Positions 8,665-17,396 of a stretch of 64,000 nt of DNA are shown here, one piece after another. Position 1 is the first letter of the stretch, and every line of letters starts with the position of its first letter. The notes beneath the pieces were generated by a model. It was given only the letters and a program-made list of their open reading frames with translations, was not told the DNA's origin and ran no database searches. This DNA comes from Clostridium carboxidivorans P7 (GTDB lineage: Bacteria > Bacillota > Clostridia > Clostridiales > Clostridiaceae). The position numbers were made by a program, and so were the translations under genes. The stretch is from positions 4,836,001 to 4,900,000 of the forward strand of contig NZ_CP011803.1 of NCBI RefSeq assembly GCF_001038625.1, given 5' to 3'.

Positions 8665-10107
8665 ATGGAAGAAAGAATAGAGAAAATTGAATATGAACAA
8701 AAAGTTTTTAAAGTAGTGCCAATTAGTATAGCACTAATAACTGCTGGATTTCTTTGCATGTTAAATGAAACAGTATTAAACATGGCATTAAAAAACCTAA
8801 TGGTGCAGTTTAGTGTAACTGCAAATACTGTTCAGTGGTTAAGCACAGGGTATATGCTTATTATGGGTATTTCTATACCTATTTCAGCTTTTCTTACTCA
8901 GAAATTTACGACAAGGCAATTATTTTTAGCTTCTGTAGTTATATTTATACTTGGAACAATTATATGTGGAGTTTCTACTGCTTTTTCAATTTTGTTAGTA
9001 GGACGATTAATTCAAGCTGTAGGAACAGGTGTTTTAATACCTAATATAATAAATACCTTAATAATTATTAATCCTATAGAAAAACGTGGAAAGGCACTTG
9101 GAATATTTAATCTTGTTATGTTTTGTGCGCCTGCTATTGGTCCAACTCTTTCGGGATTAATCATACAATCTCTTAATTGGAGATGGTTATTTTTTGCCAT
9201 AGCACCTTTCTCTGTTATTGCACTTATACTTGGGTATATTTATATAGAGAATGTAACAGAGTTATCAAATCCAACTCTTGATGTTGTATCGGTTGTATTA
9301 TCAACTATTGGCTTTGGTGGATTTATATATGGAGTTAGTAACATAGGAGGAGCATCTAATACTACAATGGTTGTTCCTATGATTGTTGGATGTATTGCAC
9401 TAGCAATATTTGTATTACGTCAATTGCATATGAAACAACCTATGTTAGATATGCGTACATTCAAGTATCCAATGTTCACCTTGGGAACTATACTTATTAT
9501 AATTATGCATATGGTTAACTTTGCAACTATGCTTCTTTTGCCAATGTTTCTTGAAGGAGCGTTGGGATTAGCAGCTTTTACAGCAGGGCTTGTCATGTTA
9601 CCAGGTGGACTTATTAATGGAATTGTATCACCTATTTCAGGACATCTTTATGATAAGTTTGGTCCTAAAGTATTGATTCTTCCAGGATATATTATTTCAA
9701 CTATTGTATTTTTTATATTTTCTAGAAGTTTGTCACTTAGCATAACTATTCCAACAATAATTATTTTGCATTGTCTTTCATTAGTAGCTGTTGGATTGAT
9801 AAATACGCCAACTCAAACTAATAGTTTAAATCAGTTACCACCAGAATATTATCCTCATGGTACTGCTATAATGAACACATTACAACAAATAGCAGGGGCA
9901 TTTGGAACATCTTTATTCGTTGCTATTATGTCTGCTTATCAAAGAAATTATTTAATGACTGCAAGTAATCCTAATGATTCTAAGCAGCAAGCTTTAGCAT
10001 TAGTTTTAGGAGTACGACATACTTTTGCAATTGAAGTAGGAGTACTTATTGTTGCTGTAATAATATGTTTATTTATTAAAAATAATAAAAAGGCAGTAAC
10101 ACAGTAG
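8665..10107 (+). CDS. MFS transporter, DHA2 (EmrB/QacA) family
   Basis: A 480-aa integral membrane drug:proton antiporter-type protein with about 14 hydrophobic segments, the DHA2 layout. Visible are the acidic residue in the first helix (CMLNETVLNMALKNL, typical D/E position), QWLSTGYMLIMGISIP, and motif C-like GPTLSGLI. Its position behind marR suggests inducible efflux of a toxic compound or a bile or antibiotic-like substrate; the actual substrate is unknown. AGGAGATCG precedes the ATG. No clear U-tract terminator follows; the spacer to tex instead holds two hairpins. Confidence 0.9.
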   Translation: MEERIEKIEYEQKVFKVVPISIALITAGFLCMLNETVLNMALKNLMVQFSVTANTVQWLSTGYMLIMGISIPISAFLTQKFTTRQLFLASVVIFILGTIICGVSTAFSILLVGRLIQAVGTGVLIPNIINTLIIINPIEKRGKALGIFNLVMFCAPAIGPTLSGLIIQSLNWRWLFFAIAPFSVIALILGYIYIENVTELSNPTLDVVSVVLSTIGFGGFIYGVSNIGGASNTTMVVPMIVGCIALAIFVLRQLHMKQPMLDMRTFKYPMFTLGTILIIIMHMVNFATMLLLPMFLEGALGLAAFTAGLVMLPGGLINGIVSPISGHLYDKFGPKVLILPGYIISTIVFFIFSRSLSLSITIPTIIILHCLSLVAVGLINTPTQTNSLNQLPPEYYPHGTAIMNTLQQIAGAFGTSLFVAIMSAYQRNYLMTASNPNDSKQQALALVLGVRHTFAIEVGVLIVAVIICLFIKNNKKAVTQ

Positions 10108-10325
10108 ATTTAAGAAACTACTAGAGTTTAATATTATTTGAAGTTGTTAACTTATATTAATTTGCCAAATACCATGTTGGTGGTGTAATATATTATTAGT
10201 TATTTTTAAAATAAAATGAAAATTGCTACTTATAGTAGCTTAATGTTTGTAGTAAGCACCCTTATTTATTACTGTTTTAGGGTGCTTAAATTAAGATAAT
10301 AAGGTTGGAGGCAAGTATAAGTAAT
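10108..10325 (+). other. Spacer with hairpins before tex
   Basis: Holds a small hairpin GCTACT/AGTAGC (about 10225-10239) and a larger one, AAGCACCCT / AGGGTGCTT (about 10253-10288), which lacks a U tract on either strand and so is not an obvious terminator. The tex ribosome binding site GGAGG follows at 10307. Confidence 0.5.
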
Positions 10326-12488
10326 ATGAAAAATATAGTAGATAGATTGGTAGAAGAACTTAATTTAAATAAGAAAGATGTTGAAAGTGTAATAGATCTT
10401 TTGGATGGAGGAAATACTGTACCATTTATAGCTAGATATAGAAAAGAAGCAACTGGTAATATGGATGATGTAACTCTTAGAAATCTATTTGAAAGACTTA
10501 CATATTTGAGAAACTTAGAGAGTAGAAAAGAAGATGTTATAAGGCTTATAGATGAACAGGGTAAGCTTACAGATGAATTAAAAACAGTTATAATGAAATG
10601 CGATACCTTAACCGAAATAGAGGATATATATAGACCATATAAACCTAAAAAAAGAACAAGAGCCATAATAGCAGCAGAAAAGGGTTTAAAACCATTAGCA
10701 GAAGCTATATGGAATGGTGAGTTTAAAGATGACATAAAAGAATATGCCAGTGAATTTATAAATGAAGAAAAGGAAGTAAAATCAGAAGAGGAAGCACTGC
10801 AAGGTGCAATGGATATAATAAGTGAAATTATATCTGATACTGCTGAATATAGAAAATGGATTAGAAACTTAGTTAAAAATGAGGGACTTATAGAAACAAC
10901 TGGAGAAAATAAGGAAAATGAAACTACTCCTTATGAAATGTATTATGATTATAAGGAAGCTGTAAAAAGTATTCCAGCTCATAGAATACTTGCGATAAAC
11001 AGAGGAGAAAAGGAAAAGATACTTTCAGTTAAAGTAACTGCAGACATGGAAAAAATAATTGTCTATTTAAAATCTCAGTGCTTGAAAGGAAATAATAATA
11101 CAGATATTTATATAGAAGAAAGTATAAAGGACTCGTTAAAAAGACTTATATATCCATCTATTGAAAGGGAAATAAGAACTGAACTTACGGATATAGGAGA
11201 AGAAGGAGCTATAAAGATATTTAAGGCTAATTTAAAAGCATTATTAATGCAGGCTCCTATTAAAGGAAAAGCAGTATTGGGCTATGACCCTGGATTTAGA
11301 ACAGGATGTAAAATAGCTGTACTAGATGATACAGGTAAACTGCTGGATACATCTACAGTATATGCTACAGTGCCTAAAAATGATGTAGAAGGAGCTATAA
11401 AGACACTTAAAGAATTGGTTTATAAATATGATGTAGGTGTTGTATCTTTGGGAAATGGTACTGCTAGTAGAGAGTCTGAGGAAGTTATTGTAAGATTAAT
11501 AAAAGAAGTTAAAGAAGAAAAAAACAAAGAGCTTTATTATGTTATTGTGTCAGAAGCTGGAGCTTCAGTATATTCAGCATCTGAGTTGGCAGCTAAAGAG
11601 TATCCAGATATAAATGTATCCTTGAGAGGAGCTATATCCATAGGAAGAAGACTTCAAGACCCACTAGCTGAACTTGTAAAAATAGATACTAAATCTATAG
11701 GTGTAGGACAATATCAACATGATGTTGCACCTAAAAAATTAGATGAATCTTTGAAAGGTATTGTAGAGGATTGTGTAAATAGTGTAGGAGTAGACTTAAA
11801 TATAGCGACTCCATCACTTTTAAGTTATATTTCAGGAGTAAATGCAACAATAGCACAGAATATTGTAAGCTATAGAGAAGAAAATGGTAAGTTCAAAGGT
11901 AGAAAGGAACTTTTAAAGGTTAAAAGATTAGGAGCTAAGGCTTTTGAGCAATGCGCAGGATTTTTAAGAGTTATGGAAAGCAAAGAACCTTTAGACAATA
12001 CATCAGTTCATCCTGAATCATATGAAGCTGCTAAGGCTTTATTAACTACATTAGGATATACAATAGAAGATTTGAAAAATGTAAAATTATCAGATATAGA
12101 TCAAAGAGTAGATAATATAGGTATTGAAGGATTAGCAAAAAAATTGGAAATAGGTGTTCCTACGCTTAAAGATATAATAAAGGAAATGAAAAAACCAGGA
12201 AGAGATCCGAGAGAAGAAATGCCAAAGCCTGTATTGAAAACTGGGATTATAGATATGGCTCAATTGAAACCAGGTATGCAGCTTACAGGAACAGTAAGAA
12301 ATGTAGCGGATTTTGGAGCTTTTGTTGATATAGGTGTGCATCAAGATGGACTTGTACACATAAGTCAGTTATCGGATAAATTTGTAAAGCATCCTTTAGA
12401 TGTAGTTCAAGTTGGAGATATAGTTGAAGTAACTGTGATTGAAGTGGATGAAAAAAGGAAAAGAATAGCTTTAACTATGAAAAAGTAA
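10326..12488 (+). CDS. tex: Tex family RNA-binding transcription accessory protein
   Basis: A 720-aa Tex protein, a conserved cytoplasmic nucleic-acid-binding factor linked to transcription and RNA metabolism. In order: Tex N-terminal helical region (GNTVPFIARYRKEATG), YqgF-like RNase H fold (VLGYDPGFRTGCKIAVLD), helix-hairpin-helix repeats (NATIAQNIVSYREENGKFKGR), and a C-terminal S1 domain (GTVRNVADFGAFVDIG, then GLVHISQLSD). I chose ATG 10326, with GGAGG 14 bases upstream (rather long); a TTG at 10305 lies over that site and is less likely. It is monocistronic, followed by the FMN riboswitch promoter. Confidence 0.94.
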   Translation: MKNIVDRLVEELNLNKKDVESVIDLLDGGNTVPFIARYRKEATGNMDDVTLRNLFERLTYLRNLESRKEDVIRLIDEQGKLTDELKTVIMKCDTLTEIEDIYRPYKPKKRTRAIIAAEKGLKPLAEAIWNGEFKDDIKEYASEFINEEKEVKSEEEALQGAMDIISEIISDTAEYRKWIRNLVKNEGLIETTGENKENETTPYEMYYDYKEAVKSIPAHRILAINRGEKEKILSVKVTADMEKIIVYLKSQCLKGNNNTDIYIEESIKDSLKRLIYPSIEREIRTELTDIGEEGAIKIFKANLKALLMQAPIKGKAVLGYDPGFRTGCKIAVLDDTGKLLDTSTVYATVPKNDVEGAIKTLKELVYKYDVGVVSLGNGTASRESEEVIVRLIKEVKEEKNKELYYVIVSEAGASVYSASELAAKEYPDINVSLRGAISIGRRLQDPLAELVKIDTKSIGVGQYQHDVAPKKLDESLKGIVEDCVNSVGVDLNIATPSLLSYISGVNATIAQNIVSYREENGKFKGRKELLKVKRLGAKAFEQCAGFLRVMESKEPLDNTSVHPESYEAAKALLTTLGYTIEDLKNVKLSDIDQRVDNIGIEGLAKKLEIGVPTLKDIIKEMKKPGRDPREEMPKPVLKTGIIDMAQLKPGMQLTGTVRNVADFGAFVDIGVHQDGLVHISQLSDKFVKHPLDVVQVGDIVEVTVIEVDEKRKRIALTMKK

Positions 12489-12529
12489 TTATTAGTAAAT
12501 AATGAATTTAGATTATTTTAGTATATTAC

Positions 12530-12558
12530 TTGAATTTTAAAAAAACTTGTACTATAAT
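12530..12558 (+). promoter_or_regulatory. Promoter of the FMN riboswitch-ribU unit
   Basis: TTGAAT (12530-12535), 17-base spacer, TATAAT (12553-12558), about 26 bases before the aptamer. Confidence 0.75.
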
Positions 12559-12583
12559 ATAAACATAAAAGTTAATAAAATTA

Positions 12584-12745
12584 GTCTTCAGGGCGGGGTG
12601 AAATTCCCCACCGGCGGTTATAGCCCGCGAGCCTTAAATAGGTATGATTCGGTGTAATTCCGAAGCCGACAGTAAAGTCTGGATGGAAGAAGATAAAGTA
12701 TAATGTTTATTCGCCCTGGTATTTTATATCAGGGTTTTATTTATG
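12584..12745 (+). promoter_or_regulatory. FMN riboswitch (RFN element) with terminator
   Basis: The conserved aptamer runs from about 12584 to 12696 (GGGCGGGGTGAAATTCCCC, ACCGGCGGT, AGCCCGCGAG, GATTCGGTG, CCGACAGT, GGATGGAAGAAGA). A terminator follows: CCCTG / CAGGG with TTTTATTT. CGCCCTG (12712-12718) is the exact complement of CAGGGCG (12589-12595) at the aptamer 5' edge, so an antiterminator can form without FMN. FMN binding should therefore stop transcription of the riboflavin transporter. Confidence 0.96.
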
Positions 12746-12824
12746 CCATTATACATCTAAAAATCAAATCCCAAAGAAGATGAATTTATTTTAAGTTTTT
12801 AAATTTAATTGGAGGATGGTAAAA

Positions 12825-13448
12825 ATGAAAAACGAAAAATTAAACAGATTGGTTAAGGTGTCTTTACTTGGGGTAATCGGATTTATACTTATGTTTATAG
12901 AGGTAGCTACACCATTATTTCCAAGTTTTTTGAAAATCGATATAAGTGATTTACCAGCTTTAGTAGGAGCTTTTGCATTAGGACCTGTAGCAGGTATATC
13001 TATAGAATTTTTGAAGAATTTGCTTCATGGTTTATTTGTTGGAGGAACAGCTTTTATAGGAGAATTAGCAAACTTTGCAGTAGGATCAATTTTGGTAGTA
13101 GTAGCTGGATATATTTATAATAAAAATAAAAGTAGAAGAACAGCTATATTTGGTTTAGCTGTAGGAACAGTTGCAATGTCATTGGCAGCTAGTGTTTTAA
13201 ATTACTTTATATTATTGCCTTTATATGAAACGGTGCTTCATTTCCCTATAAGTGCTATAGTAGCAATGGGAAATAAGATAAATCCAAATATAAAAGACCT
13301 AAATAGTTTTGTAGTTTTAGCAATTATGCCTTTTAACTTGATTAAAGGAATAATATTATCTTGTTTAACATTTGTTATGTATAAAAGTGTATCGCCAATT
13401 CTTCATGAAGAAAAAAGAAGTAAAACACAACTTGCAAAGAATAATTAA
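12825..13448 (+). CDS. ribU: Riboflavin ECF transporter S component RibU
   Basis: A 207-aa membrane protein of about six helices that binds riboflavin and works with a shared EcfA/A'/T module encoded elsewhere. Family signs are LFPSFLKIDISDLPALVGAFALGPVAG, EFLKNLLHGLF and ELANFAVGS. The FMN riboswitch directly upstream supports the substrate. The start is ATG 12825, 9 bases after GGAGG; an ATG at 12816 abuts that site and is too close. Confidence 0.94.
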   Translation: MKNEKLNRLVKVSLLGVIGFILMFIEVATPLFPSFLKIDISDLPALVGAFALGPVAGISIEFLKNLLHGLFVGGTAFIGELANFAVGSILVVVAGYIYNKNKSRRTAIFGLAVGTVAMSLAASVLNYFILLPLYETVLHFPISAIVAMGNKINPNIKDLNSFVVLAIMPFNLIKGIILSCLTFVMYKSVSPILHEEKRSKTQLAKNN

Positions 13449-13451
13449 TAT

Positions 13452-13482
13452 AAAAAATCCAGGTAACTCTGGATTTTTTTTT
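13452..13482 (+). terminator. Terminator after ribU
   Basis: AATCCAG / CTGGATT stem, six-base loop, followed by about eight T. Confidence 0.9.
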
Positions 13483-13516
13483 ACTTACATACGATAATAA
13501 AAAAGAGGTGAATACT

Positions 13517-15187
13517 ATGGCAGGTATATGGAATATAAATAGTACCTATAATGTTAATACCAAGAGAATGTTTAGCAAATTATCCTTTGAAGTTGGACAG
13601 AATTTTGCAGCTAGAATTATGAATTTAGATAAATTAACAGGAGAAGTTTTGTTAAAGCTTTTAGATGGATGGCAATTTTCAGCAAAGCTTCAAAGTGGTG
13701 TAGATATATTACCACAAGGATTGATGAGATTTCAAGTAGAAGGTTTTGAAGATGGAAAGCTTCAATTAAAAATACTAAATACTGATAATAAAAAAAGCAA
13801 CACAGAAGAGGATTCTATAGATTTTTTATTGAAAAGTAAAAGTATTAATGTAGATAAAGAAGACTATCCTCTTTTAAATAAAATGATAAAGCATGAGATG
13901 CCTTTAACAAAAGAAAATATATCAAATATGAAAACTATAGTAGATTTTATGGGTAAGATAAAGCAGAATCCAGAAGAGGAAAATGCATTTATAGGTAAGT
14001 ATATGCAGAGCAAAAATGTACTTCCAGATAGTCCTAAAGGCCAAGAAATTAAAGATACATTAAAAAGTTTTTTTAATGAATTAAAGAATCTTTCAGAAGA
14101 GGATATACTTATTTTTGCAGAGAATAACATTGATTTAACAGAAGATAACATTAAAAGTTTTAATGATATGTTTAAGGGAAAAGGAAATTTATATAAGGAA
14201 ATTAAAAATATAGAACAGCAGGTTTTAAAGGATAATATGCAAAAGCAGCCTGATGGAAATGTAAAAAGTGAAAAAATTTATATTAATGCTGAACAAGAAA
14301 AACAAGTAGTAGGGGATAACGCTGAAAACATAAAATACAAAGAAGGTAATAATTATACAAATACAATTGAAAATCAAGGCGGAAACGTAAATAGTGAAAA
14401 AAGTATAAGTGATAATAAAAATATAGCTAATAGTAATGCAAAAAATGAAATGAAGAACTTAGAGAACAGTAATGCTGCAGTTAAAATAGAAAATAAAGTT
14501 AAAGAACAAAGTAAAAATGAAATTAAGGAGACTATAACAAACAAAGAAATAGAGACAGGTGAAACCATTGAAAAGGAAATTAAGAATTATGTAAGTAAAA
14601 ATAATATTATTGATAAAGAAAAAATTGTGGATAATATTGCAAAAGCTATAAAAGATCAAATAAGCGAAAAAACTCAGGAAATGAAAAATATAATACAAAA
14701 AGTGTTAGAAAAGAATGGTGATACAAAACCTGAAACATTTAGTAATATTGCACAAGTTTTAGATAAGAATATGAATGATTTTAAAGTTTTTAATACTATA
14801 TCAAATTCATATTATTACATGGATTTACCTTTAAATGTAGATAATTCTGAGTATCAGTGCAAGCTTATGATAAAAGATGAAAGAAAAAAAGGTAAGAAAA
14901 TAGACTCTACTAATGTAAAAATAGCAGCATCTGTTAACACCAATAATATGGGTGTGGTGGATGCCTATATAAAGGTAAATAATTATAATATGGATATAAA
15001 TATAAAGTGCGATAGTCCTTGGATTAAGATATTGGATAATGGAAAAGATCGTGTTTTTAATGGATTAATGGATATAGGGTATAATTTAAATATATATGTA
15101 AATGAAAGAAAACAAGAAGTTAATATTGTAAATTGCAGAGAATTTTTTGAAGATGATAATTTAGGGTTGATAGATAAGAGAGTTTAA
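13517..15187 (+). CDS. FliK/YlqG-like protein
   Basis: A 556-aa protein that I do not recognise as a classic named gene. The N-terminal ~100 residues are compact (KLTGEVLLKLLDGWQFSAKL). A long lysine/asparagine/glutamate-rich region of low complexity (about 200-400) follows. The C-terminal ~130 residues are again folded (YYMDLPLNVDNSEYQCKLMI, then AASVNTNNMGVVDAYIKV), resembling the C-terminal domain of flagellar hook-length control proteins FliK. The next gene encodes a stand-alone FlhB C-terminal domain, the FliK partner in flagellar export, as in the Bacillus ylqG-ylqH pair. I infer a FliK/YlqG relative of unknown role. GAGGTG lies 7 bases before the ATG. Confidence 0.65.
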   Translation: MAGIWNINSTYNVNTKRMFSKLSFEVGQNFAARIMNLDKLTGEVLLKLLDGWQFSAKLQSGVDILPQGLMRFQVEGFEDGKLQLKILNTDNKKSNTEEDSIDFLLKSKSINVDKEDYPLLNKMIKHEMPLTKENISNMKTIVDFMGKIKQNPEEENAFIGKYMQSKNVLPDSPKGQEIKDTLKSFFNELKNLSEEDILIFAENNIDLTEDNIKSFNDMFKGKGNLYKEIKNIEQQVLKDNMQKQPDGNVKSEKIYINAEQEKQVVGDNAENIKYKEGNNYTNTIENQGGNVNSEKSISDNKNIANSNAKNEMKNLENSNAAVKIENKVKEQSKNEIKETITNKEIETGETIEKEIKNYVSKNNIIDKEKIVDNIAKAIKDQISEKTQEMKNIIQKVLEKNGDTKPETFSNIAQVLDKNMNDFKVFNTISNSYYYMDLPLNVDNSEYQCKLMIKDERKKGKKIDSTNVKIAASVNTNNMGVVDAYIKVNNYNMDINIKCDSPWIKILDNGKDRVFNGLMDIGYNLNIYVNERKQEVNIVNCREFFEDDNLGLIDKRV

Positions 15188-15283
15188 GCTTAAAGTATTA
15201 AGTTAATTTACAATGTAGGTTTAACACTTTATAATATATAGTATAATATTTCAAATCCCCTTATTAATTGAGAGGTGGTTATT

Positions 15284-15547
15284 ATGGATAAAAGGAAAAA
15301 AGCGGCAGCCTTAAGATATGAACAGGGGTATGAAGCGCCTGTTGTAACTGCAGCAGGGATGGGATATGTTGCAGATAAGATAATAGAAAATGCAGAAAAG
15401 GCTAATGTACCAATAGTATATGATAAAGAGCTGACAGATCTTTTAAGCAGTGTAGATGTAGGAGATTCCATTCCTTTTGAGTTATATGATGCAGTGGCGA
15501 AAGTAATAGCTTATGTAATGGATGTAGATAAAAATATAGAAAAATAG
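15284..15547 (+). CDS. Stand-alone FlhB C-terminal (type III export switch) domain
   Basis: An 87-aa soluble protein matching the cytoplasmic domain of FlhB/EscU, the substrate-specificity switch of type III export. MDKRKKAAALRYEQGYEAPVV corresponds to the FlhB segment right after the self-cleaving NPTH site, and the rest (GMGYVADKIIENAEKANVPI, VGDSIPFELYDAVAKVIAYV) fits well. The membrane part and NPTH itself are absent. Such proteins (FlhX, YlqH) are known in Firmicutes; FlhX-type proteins can partly replace the FlhB domain, but the role here is open. GAGGTGG precedes ATG 15284. It forms a likely operon with the FliK-like gene. Confidence 0.85.
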   Translation: MDKRKKAAALRYEQGYEAPVVTAAGMGYVADKIIENAEKANVPIVYDKELTDLLSSVDVGDSIPFELYDAVAKVIAYVMDVDKNIEK

Positions 15548-15558
15548 AAGGTGGTTGG

Positions 15559-16260
15559 GTGGCATTATTTGCAATATCTGATTTGCATTTAGATTTGAAT
15601 GGTGATAAGCCAATGGACATATTTGGTGAAAATTGGTTTCAACATGATGAGAAAATTAAAACTAATTGGATTGAAAAGATAAAGGAAGAAGATGTAGTAC
15701 TTATATCAGGTGATATATCTTGGTCTATGAAAATAGAAAATGGAATACAAGATTTAGAATGGATTCATAAATTGCCAGGTACGAAAGTTATGGTAAAAGG
15801 CAATCATGATTATTGGTGGGTAAGTATTACAAAATTAAATGAAATGTATGAAGATATGAAGTTTATACAAAATAATTTTTTTGTATATGGAGATTATGCT
15901 ATATGCGGTACTAGAGGATGGGTATGCCCAGGAGGAGATAATTTTTCAGATCATGATGAGAAAATATATAAAAGAGAGCTTGGACGATTAAAGCTATCTT
16001 TGGACAGCGCTTCAAAAGCTGGATTTAGTAATTTTATTGTTATGCTTCATTATCCTCCTGTATATGATAAAAACATGGACTCTGGATTTGTTAGTATATT
16101 TAAGGAATATAATGTAAAGTTTGTTGTATATGGACATTTGCATGGAGCATCTTTATCAAAAGCTGTAAGAGGAGAAGTTGATGGAATTCAATATGTTGTT
16201 ACATCAGCAGATTACTTAAATTTTAATCCCATAAGAATTTTGCAAGAGAAAGTGTTATAG
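15559..16260 (+). CDS. Metallophosphoesterase (calcineurin-like)
   Basis: A 233-aa cytoplasmic metallophosphoesterase. The dimetal site motifs are in order: ISDLHLD (6-12), VLISGDISW, VKGNHDYWW, MLHYPPV and YGHLHG. No membrane segment or signal peptide. The family hydrolyses phosphomonoesters or diesters; the true substrate cannot be read here. Starts at GTG 15559, 4 bases after AAGGTGG, just 11 bases past the FlhB-like gene, so it is cotranscribed with it. Confidence 0.92.
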   Translation: MALFAISDLHLDLNGDKPMDIFGENWFQHDEKIKTNWIEKIKEEDVVLISGDISWSMKIENGIQDLEWIHKLPGTKVMVKGNHDYWWVSITKLNEMYEDMKFIQNNFFVYGDYAICGTRGWVCPGGDNFSDHDEKIYKRELGRLKLSLDSASKAGFSNFIVMLHYPPVYDKNMDSGFVSIFKEYNVKFVVYGHLHGASLSKAVRGEVDGIQYVVTSADYLNFNPIRILQEKVL

Positions 16261-16298
16261 CTTTGTATAAATTTATTTATGTTTTTATGAAATGAAAT

Positions 16299-16346
16299 AT
16301 TAGCTCTAATAGTTCTTTTGAGGATATGTTAGAGCTAATATTTTTT
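16299..16346 (+). terminator. Terminator between convergent genes
   Basis: ATTAGCTCTAA / TTAGAGCTAAT stem with a 19-base loop, then A and six T on the plus strand. It ends the metallophosphoesterase operon and faces the minus-strand DUF2225 gene. Confidence 0.85.
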
Positions 16347-16356
16347 AGTAAATCTA

Positions 16357-17244
16357 TTAACCAAAAAATTTCGAAAAAAATCCTTTTTTTGGTTTTGATT
16401 CTTCTTTTACAGGAGTTTCATCATTATTTAACTTATCAGCACTTTTTTCCAAATCTTCGGCTTCTTTTATTAAGTCTCTTTGGTCTCTGCTTCGGTCTTT
16501 AAGCTTTGAAGGAGCGCCTTGAGCAGTTATTATTTGACTGAACCACTTTAAACTTTCATCATTATTTCCTAATCGCCTATTTAATTCTCCTATGATGTAC
16601 ATGGAAGTAAACTTATCCATATTATATAAAGGAAAGCCTTCGTTAAAATAGGCAGAATTAAAGCCTTCTAAAGCCTGTTTTAAAAATAAAGTTTCATTTC
16701 CCGAATCTTCTAACAATCTGTACATCCAGGCTATTTTTAAGCAGTTCATGGCCTTTTTGCTAGCTTTTGCATCTATTACATAATAATTCAGTAAAGAAAG
16801 TTTAAATCTTTCTATAGCTACGTTTACATCATATACATCTGGATAAGCTTTAGGATGCCATTTGGGTTTGATTTTTTCTTTTACTAGTTCAATTTCAGAA
16901 TTTCTGATTTTATTAAAGTCTCTTTTCATTGCAGCATATCCGCATTTGTTACAAATCCATACATCATAAAAATAAGGATTTATAACATCAAATATAATGA
17001 ATGAATCAGAATCCTTTCTTAAAATTCTAGCAGCGGAGGTTTTAACTGCTTTAGTTTTAAACTCATTACCACAGACGGGACATGTAACTTCACGATTATA
17101 TAACAAATTTTTTTGCTTTTCTTCATCAGTTAAATGAAGTATTTCTTCATTTTTTGCTTCTTCTTTTTTAGTATGGTATAAATCTATTTCATCTATATCA
17201 TCAAACCCTAAATCTTCCAAACCGGAAAATATATTTTCTGACAT
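16357..17244 (-). CDS. DUF2225 family protein
   Basis: A 295-aa predicted cytoplasmic protein. The N-terminal part has a split zinc-ribbon: VTCPVCGNEF (about 53-62) and VWICNKCGYAA (about 95-105). The middle and C-terminal parts are helical, with TPR-like repeats (KAMNCLKIAWMYRLLED, MYIIGELNRRLGNNDESLKWFSQ), then a Lys/Glu-rich tail. This arrangement fits the DUF2225 family common in clostridia; function is unknown. AAGGAGATG stands before the ATG. It is divergent from relQ. Confidence 0.85.
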   Translation of the reverse strand: MSENIFSGLEDLGFDDIDEIDLYHTKKEEAKNEEILHLTDEEKQKNLLYNREVTCPVCGNEFKTKAVKTSAARILRKDSDSFIIFDVINPYFYDVWICNKCGYAAMKRDFNKIRNSEIELVKEKIKPKWHPKAYPDVYDVNVAIERFKLSLLNYYVIDAKASKKAMNCLKIAWMYRLLEDSGNETLFLKQALEGFNSAYFNEGFPLYNMDKFTSMYIIGELNRRLGNNDESLKWFSQIITAQGAPSKLKDRSRDQRDLIKEAEDLEKSADKLNNDETPVKEESKPKKGFFSKFFG

Positions 17245-17396
17245 TAGAACATCTCCTTCATTATTTAAAAGATTTTATATAGATTATTATATCAAAAAAA
17301 CTAATTAAATTATATTATTTTAGTTATAAATAACGAAAGTAGTAGTATAATATAAGAAATGATTACATCAAATCTACTGTATAGGGGTGAGCGCAT

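Noticed and set aside
8665-10107. Antibiotic resistance island around the MFS gene
   Set aside because: No mobile element, base composition change or resistance gene is near; a MarR-exporter pair is ordinary core content.
14374-14698. Minus-strand hydrophobic frames inside the FliK-like gene
   Set aside because: They mirror the Lys/Asn-rich low-complexity region; hydrophobic character arises from its AT-rich antisense.
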